Of a stretch of DNA of 64,000 nt, positions 59,400 through 64,000 are shown piece after piece; position 1 is the first letter of the stretch; every line of letters begins with the position of its first letter. Made by a program: the position numbers and the translations under genes. The notes under the pieces were generated by a model, which saw nothing but the letters and a program-made list of their open reading frames with translations, was not told where the DNA came from and searched no databases. The stretch is from Chimonanthus salicifolius (taxonomy: Eukaryota; Streptophyta; Magnoliopsida; Laurales; Calycanthaceae), in assembly GCA_013350335.1 (NCBI GenBank), contig CM023541.1:36572739-36636738 (forward strand), given 5' to 3'.

Positions 59400-61985
59400 G
59401 AGAGGGTGCTAATTTCAACAAGATAATCGAATGAGAAATTGAGAGAAGATAAGAGATGGAAGAAAAGAGAAATGGGTAGATAGGTAAATACCTGGATTTT
59501 GGAAGAGGTTTCTGGCCGTCCTTAGCTTCTCACCAAGGTTCCATGGGCTTCTCACCAACACACATGCGCAGGAGACAATTTTCCACTGCAACTTTTGTTT
59601 CTTTCATTCATAATTTGTTGCCCTAATGAGGGTTACAAGCATTTATAGTAGACATACCATCAAAATGTCCAAAATACCCCTAAGTGTAAAAAAACACAAA
59701 ATACCATAAAAAATACATCAAAAAGACAGCTAAATAAAATAAAAATCAAAATAATTTAATGTCAATCCAATGCTCCGCATCAATCTCCTCGTCTGAGAAG
59801 AATTCGACCTGGAGTTCAAACGGACGAGAAGAAACCAATTTTCTCAAGCACATGCCTTCCCAATGTGGGGTCTTCATAGTGCAATCACGCGCACTTGAGG
59901 CCTTCATCGTCATCCACCGAAATCATCGTCGAGCCACAATGATGCTGATGAAGTGGCTCTCCTCTGTCGTCGTCGGATATATGCTCTGTCGGCGCTGTCA
60001 ACTCTACCTAGATGAGAAGGATGCACCTTTGGAGAGACAAAGCTCGGATATCTCTCCAGAAGATCTGGGTCAAGTCACTGAAGCTCATCTGCGGTCAACC
60101 ACGTGGCATTGGTCTTAGGCTTGTGTTTCCACTTCACTAGATACCTTCGGTAGCCTCCAGAATGGGTTGAAACCACTTCCTCGTCCAGGATAGACTATGT
60201 TTTATCTCTCTAGGGTGACAATGAAGGTAAAGAGGGTAGGGTCTCGAAATGCTTTATAGGTTTAGGCCATGGGTATGGAGGGAATCGAGTATGCCATGGT
60301 TTGTTGATGGGAGATTGGGTCGGGTGGTAAAGTTGTCAGACCGTCAAAAGGTATTGGGTCGGGTGGTAAAGTTGTCAGACCGTCAAAAGGTATTGGGTCA
60401 GGGAGACTAGTATGTGGGTCAAGGTGATGATCTGGATGGAAGGGAGCTCTAGACTGTGATGGTAGGCTAGATGATGTAGGCGTCAGGCCATGAAAAGGTC
60501 CTAAATCCTTCACATGAAAAGTAGGGTTGATACCCATATATGATGGTAGGTCTAGCACATATGCAGTGGAATCAACTCACCTCACAATTTTGAAAGGCCC
60601 TACACTATGAGTTTGCAATTCTTTCACATGTTCTTGTGGAAACTGCTCAGGCCTTATGTGGATCATCACATAATCACCCACATTAAACTCCTTAAATCCA
60701 CAATGAAAATCTGCAGCAAAGTTATATTCTTCATTGCTTATATTAATTAGATTCTTAATTTCAGCATGCGACTCATGAATGTGCAGTGCAGATGCATGAA
60801 TAGACTCAGATGGCTTAGATAACACTGGCACTGGGGTGGTATCGATAGGTTAGGATTGAGCGAAAGCACACCTAACCATGGCAAGGTGTTTTCCATCAAT
60901 CTCCTCAGATTCTTCCTCACTAGGCGTATCTATACCTCCATAGACCTCTTCATTCTCATTTTCATGGTCAACCTCATCCTTGGACTGTTCGCCTAAAAAA
61001 AGGGCTCTCTTCTGATTTCTAGTTATGGTTGGACATTCGCGAGTGAACTGCTCAAAGCCTTGACAGTGATAGCAATGTAGGCCATTTGCGGAGGAGCCCG
61101 CACCAGAAGCTCCCTTAGCACTTGTACTCTTGGAATTAGGTGGAGCACTTGTGGTTTTTCCACGTTGACTCATCATACTTTGTCGGACTCCTGGTGGAGT
61201 GGGCTCGAAATTGATACCACGGGAGTCTAATTCTTTTTGTTTTGGAGGGTGCAGTTTCAGGTAGTCTTCAAATTCTTGTACCACTTGATATGTTTCTTCT
61301 AAAGTATAAATACAAAATGAGATCACATTGGGATTCAGGACGAAGACCTAATATGAACAAGGAGAGGATCTAAATGGGATCATCCTCAATTTCACACTGC
61401 TTGTAAAACTCGTCAAACTTAATGATATACTTGCTAACAGTTTGACTTCATTGGCACAAAGAGTTCTACTGATCAAAAAGTCTTTCTCGATTCCTGTGGA
61501 GGACATATTTTTTCTTCAAGACTGTTTTCATCTCGTCCCACGACAAGTTTAGGGGGTCATCTCCTAACCTCCTCATCTTCTGTTTCGTAGTGGTCCAAAA
61601 GAGCCTAGCTTGTCCCACCAACTTCATATTGGTGAAACGGGTCTTACAGACTTCAGATATGTCATGCCACTGAAAGTAGTGGTCCATGTCTAACAACTAA
61701 TCTATGAAAACCTTAGGATCTAGACATCCGTCATAGCTAGGGGATTCTACGTGAAAATTCATTAAAGCGCGTTAATCGTCCTTGATAGGTTCTCGTTGCC
61801 TAAGTGGCTGCTTGAATCTACCACGGCCAAACCCGCAGCCTCTATGGTTTTTATTCCTAAAATTCACATTATCTCCATCGACTTGGTTCTCAAGGGTTTC
61901 TAGGACTTCTACTCTTGTTTTCACGTCGGCCAAATCATTCTGAAAGGCTGCTAGATCATGACTGATTTTCTCTACTTGGGCAATG
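59400..61985 (-). mobile_element. gypsy chromovirus, internally deleted
   Basis: On the minus strand, gag: WHDISEVCKTRFTNMKLVGQ, LSWDEMKTVLKKKYVLHR (about 61660-61480) and a zinc knuckle CYHCQGFEQFTREC (about 61080), whose His is replaced by Gln. At about 60845 it jumps directly to the integrase C-terminal region (GDYVMIHIRPEQFPQEHVKE, about 60690) and MGINPTFHVKDLGPF. A 45-bp PIPFDGLTTLPPD repeat follows, then a chromodomain (RRYLVKWKHKPKTNATWL, about 60160-60080) with one stop. Protease, reverse transcriptase, RNase H and integrase core are missing. The chromodomain places it among chromoviruses. LTR-like DNA follows to about 59400. Confidence 0.82.
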
Positions 61986-62563
61986 AGCTGAATAACATCT
62001 TAATTCTTAATTCACCATGCAAAATATCAAACCAACACTCAAATAGATCTTAATTCTAACACAAATTCAAATCACAATTAAGAACCATCCAATGAATCAA
62101 CTTGAATGTGGAATTAAAATATAATTCAACGCAATAACAAATTAAAAGGGATAAACTCATCCAAATGGGAGAAAGCGTGATACTTTGATAAATTCAATAT
62201 TCAAAAAGTTTATGTACATCTTAGGCTAATCACTTTATTTATAGGCCTAATTTAAATGAGAAGGAAATAAAATAAAACTGTGACGACCTGACCCTACCCC
62301 ATCATGATATTGTCAGCTTTGGGCCCTACCCAACCCCCACGGTTTTGCTTGGGGCCCTAGCCAACATGGCTAGGCCCAAAAGGCCTCACAATGGGGAGGG
62401 TTGCCCCCTCTCAAATAAAGCTCCCCACCACCCAAGCTCCCAACCGATATGGGACCTTTGGGTGGGGGTGCTACAATCCACCCCCCTTAAGACCAGAGCC
62501 GTCCCTGACAGGGGTCCACACACAGGCAAGCAAGTCACACAACTAGAGAGCCCTCACAGTCCA
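61986..62563. other. non-coding DNA with a possible LTR fragment
   Basis: From 62279, TGTGACGACCTGACCCTACC to CTCACAGTCCA (62563) has the TG...CA form and a GC-rich, LTR-like character (TGGGCCCTACC, CTACAATCCACCCCC). No partner or target duplication is visible. Confidence 0.35.
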
Positions 62564-62564
62564 T

Positions 62565-64000
62565 GTAACGCCCCGCTCTTTTCTACAGCCTGAACAAGTC
62601 GTAACCCGTTTAACTGCAAACTGAACGGGCGCGATCCAACGCATCACACATTTAACGAGTCTTACATCACAGATTTGTGGCTGGGGGGAAATGAATATAT
62701 ATATATATATATTTTTAAAAGATTATAGGTAAAATAATAAAGCCATCAAATCCTTCAAGTCCAATTTTTACACCTCGCATGAATCATAATATTATCGACA
62801 CTATGAAATAAATAACATCTATTATCAACATCAAATTTAATCTCACTACTTACATCCCATTCCATAAAATAAAACAAAATCAATATCCTCAAAGTTCTCA
62901 ACTATTTCAAACCAACCAATCAAATCTCTCAAAATATGTAATAACAAATAAATAAATCCAATCACATGAATCTATAACTATTCTAAGAAATTAAATATTC
63001 ATTCTTGACAGTCTTTAAACATCAATGGTCTCCTCCCATCCTAAGTCCAGAGGATTACCTGCAATGTAAGGGGGTGTGAGCTCAAAGACCAGTGAAAGAA
63101 TACAATAACACATATCCAAAATATGATATCTCCAATATACTCAATGTATCACGATTAAATAAATATTAAAAGTATAAGTAATTGAATATGCATTTAATGC
63201 CCATACTTTATGCCATGTAATGCTCAATGTCTCATTCATCCACAACAACTCCTATTGTATTTGGTGGCCTACCCGTCGAAGCGAGACTAACACAACACCA
63301 CATGAAGTGGCCTACCCGCCGGAGCAAGGCTAACACAACACCACATGAAGTGGTCTACCCGCCGGAGCGAGGCTAACACCACCACCAAATAACAGTCTAC
63401 GTGACCTTTCATGGCTCAATAATCTAAACCTACCACATATGTGGTACTACTCATTAAAAGCGAGGCCATACACTACCATCGTCGTGGTCTACATGAAAGA
63501 TCACGGCTCACACCTCCATACCCATCCCATAAATATGAAGATGCCATGCTCAATGCCATGCCTACCATGCATTATCTCTATCATCGTGCCACATGTTATG
63601 TATCATATTAACATGTCATGAATCTCATCATCAATATTATACTCTAAACAGAATTTTATGATCTCAAATTAACATAAACATCATGTACATGTTTTAAAAC
63701 ATCAAAATCAATCTCAACAATATCACACATGCATAATAATAATTTATATCACAGTATTATTACTATAACAATGCAATATCATAAATCTATCTCAATGACA
63801 TAAAAAATAACTCTATAATAGACAATAAAACATCCATCCAATTCGAACATAATTATTGGAACTTTCAACAAGGCTAATGACTAATTTCCAACTATCCAGG
63901 CAGACTGAGTCCCTCACGGCCATTTGAACATTTAGCCTATCCCCTTACATTACTGTGAGTAAGCATCGGATTACAACCACTATTCCTACATATACCCAGT
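62565..64000 (+). mobile_element. start of a long-LTR gypsy-type element
   Basis: Begins TGTAACGCCCCGCTCTTTTC, a characteristic start of long plant gypsy LTRs, and continues past the window edge. Contains AGAGGATTACCTGCAATGTA, ATGTAAGGGGGTGTGAGCTC and a 43-bp tandem repeat. No coding frame inside, as expected for an LTR. Confidence 0.55.
63264..63392. repeat. 43-bp tandem repeat, 3 copies
   Basis: GTGGCCTACCCG begins at 63264 and 63307, with GTGGTCTACCCG at 63350. Each unit continues CGGAGCGAGGCTAACAC or a close variant. Confidence 0.9.

Noticed and set aside
59759..60118. 119-codon plus-strand frame
   Set aside because: Antisense to the chromodomain end of the chromovirus.

Overview
The window is nuclear DNA from a flowering plant with a large, transposon-rich genome. 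It has AT-rich intergenic DNA, GT-AG introns up to 11 kb, plant gypsy, copia, L1 and RTE retroelements, a tRNA-derived SINE family and hAT MITEs. The species cannot be named from sequence alone.

Two host genes are well supported and lie head to head, start codons 2.35 kb apart. On the minus strand (40986 down to 11860) is a ten-exon gene encoding about 731 aa: a chloroplast-type leader, two SRPBCC/COQ10-like domains and two C-terminal repeats. It matches HCF145, the nucleus-encoded chloroplast protein that stabilises psaA mRNA. It is stretched to 29 kb by two introns of 10.1 and 11.1 kb packed with transposons. On the plus strand (43333 to 54248) is a six-exon MRS2/MGT magnesium transporter of about 455 aa with the GMN signature. 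Its introns hold six copies of one SINE family. A 0.9-kb foldback element sits between the two start codons.

Layout. 1-3051: LTR-retroelement DNA ending exactly where it cuts off a FAR1/MULE-like gene (3052-3645). 4.9-6.7 kb: decayed minus-strand Transposase_32-type gene, with a dense array of TTCGAA-centred palindromes behind its start (6.73-7.98 kb). 8.1-11.9 kb: AT-rich spacer. 11.9-41.0 kb: HCF145 homologue. Its intron 7 holds three L1 fragments, two GC-rich hAT MITEs, a truncated LTR element and a segmental duplication. Its intron 5 holds an L1 fragment, a collapsed copia element and an RTE LINE split by a non-autonomous LTR element. 41.25-42.17 kb: foldback element. 43.3-54.35 kb: MRS2 gene. 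54.7-64 kb: LINE tail, probable LTR remnant, a TATCGGCCGA-rich hAT MITE, a deleted chromovirus and the start of another long-LTR element.

No operon-like logic links the two host genes: one acts in chloroplast RNA stability and photosystem I assembly, the other in magnesium transport. The most unusual content is repeat architecture: the palindrome array, the foldback element carrying both an empty and a filled hAT site, and several nested insertions readable through their target-site duplications.
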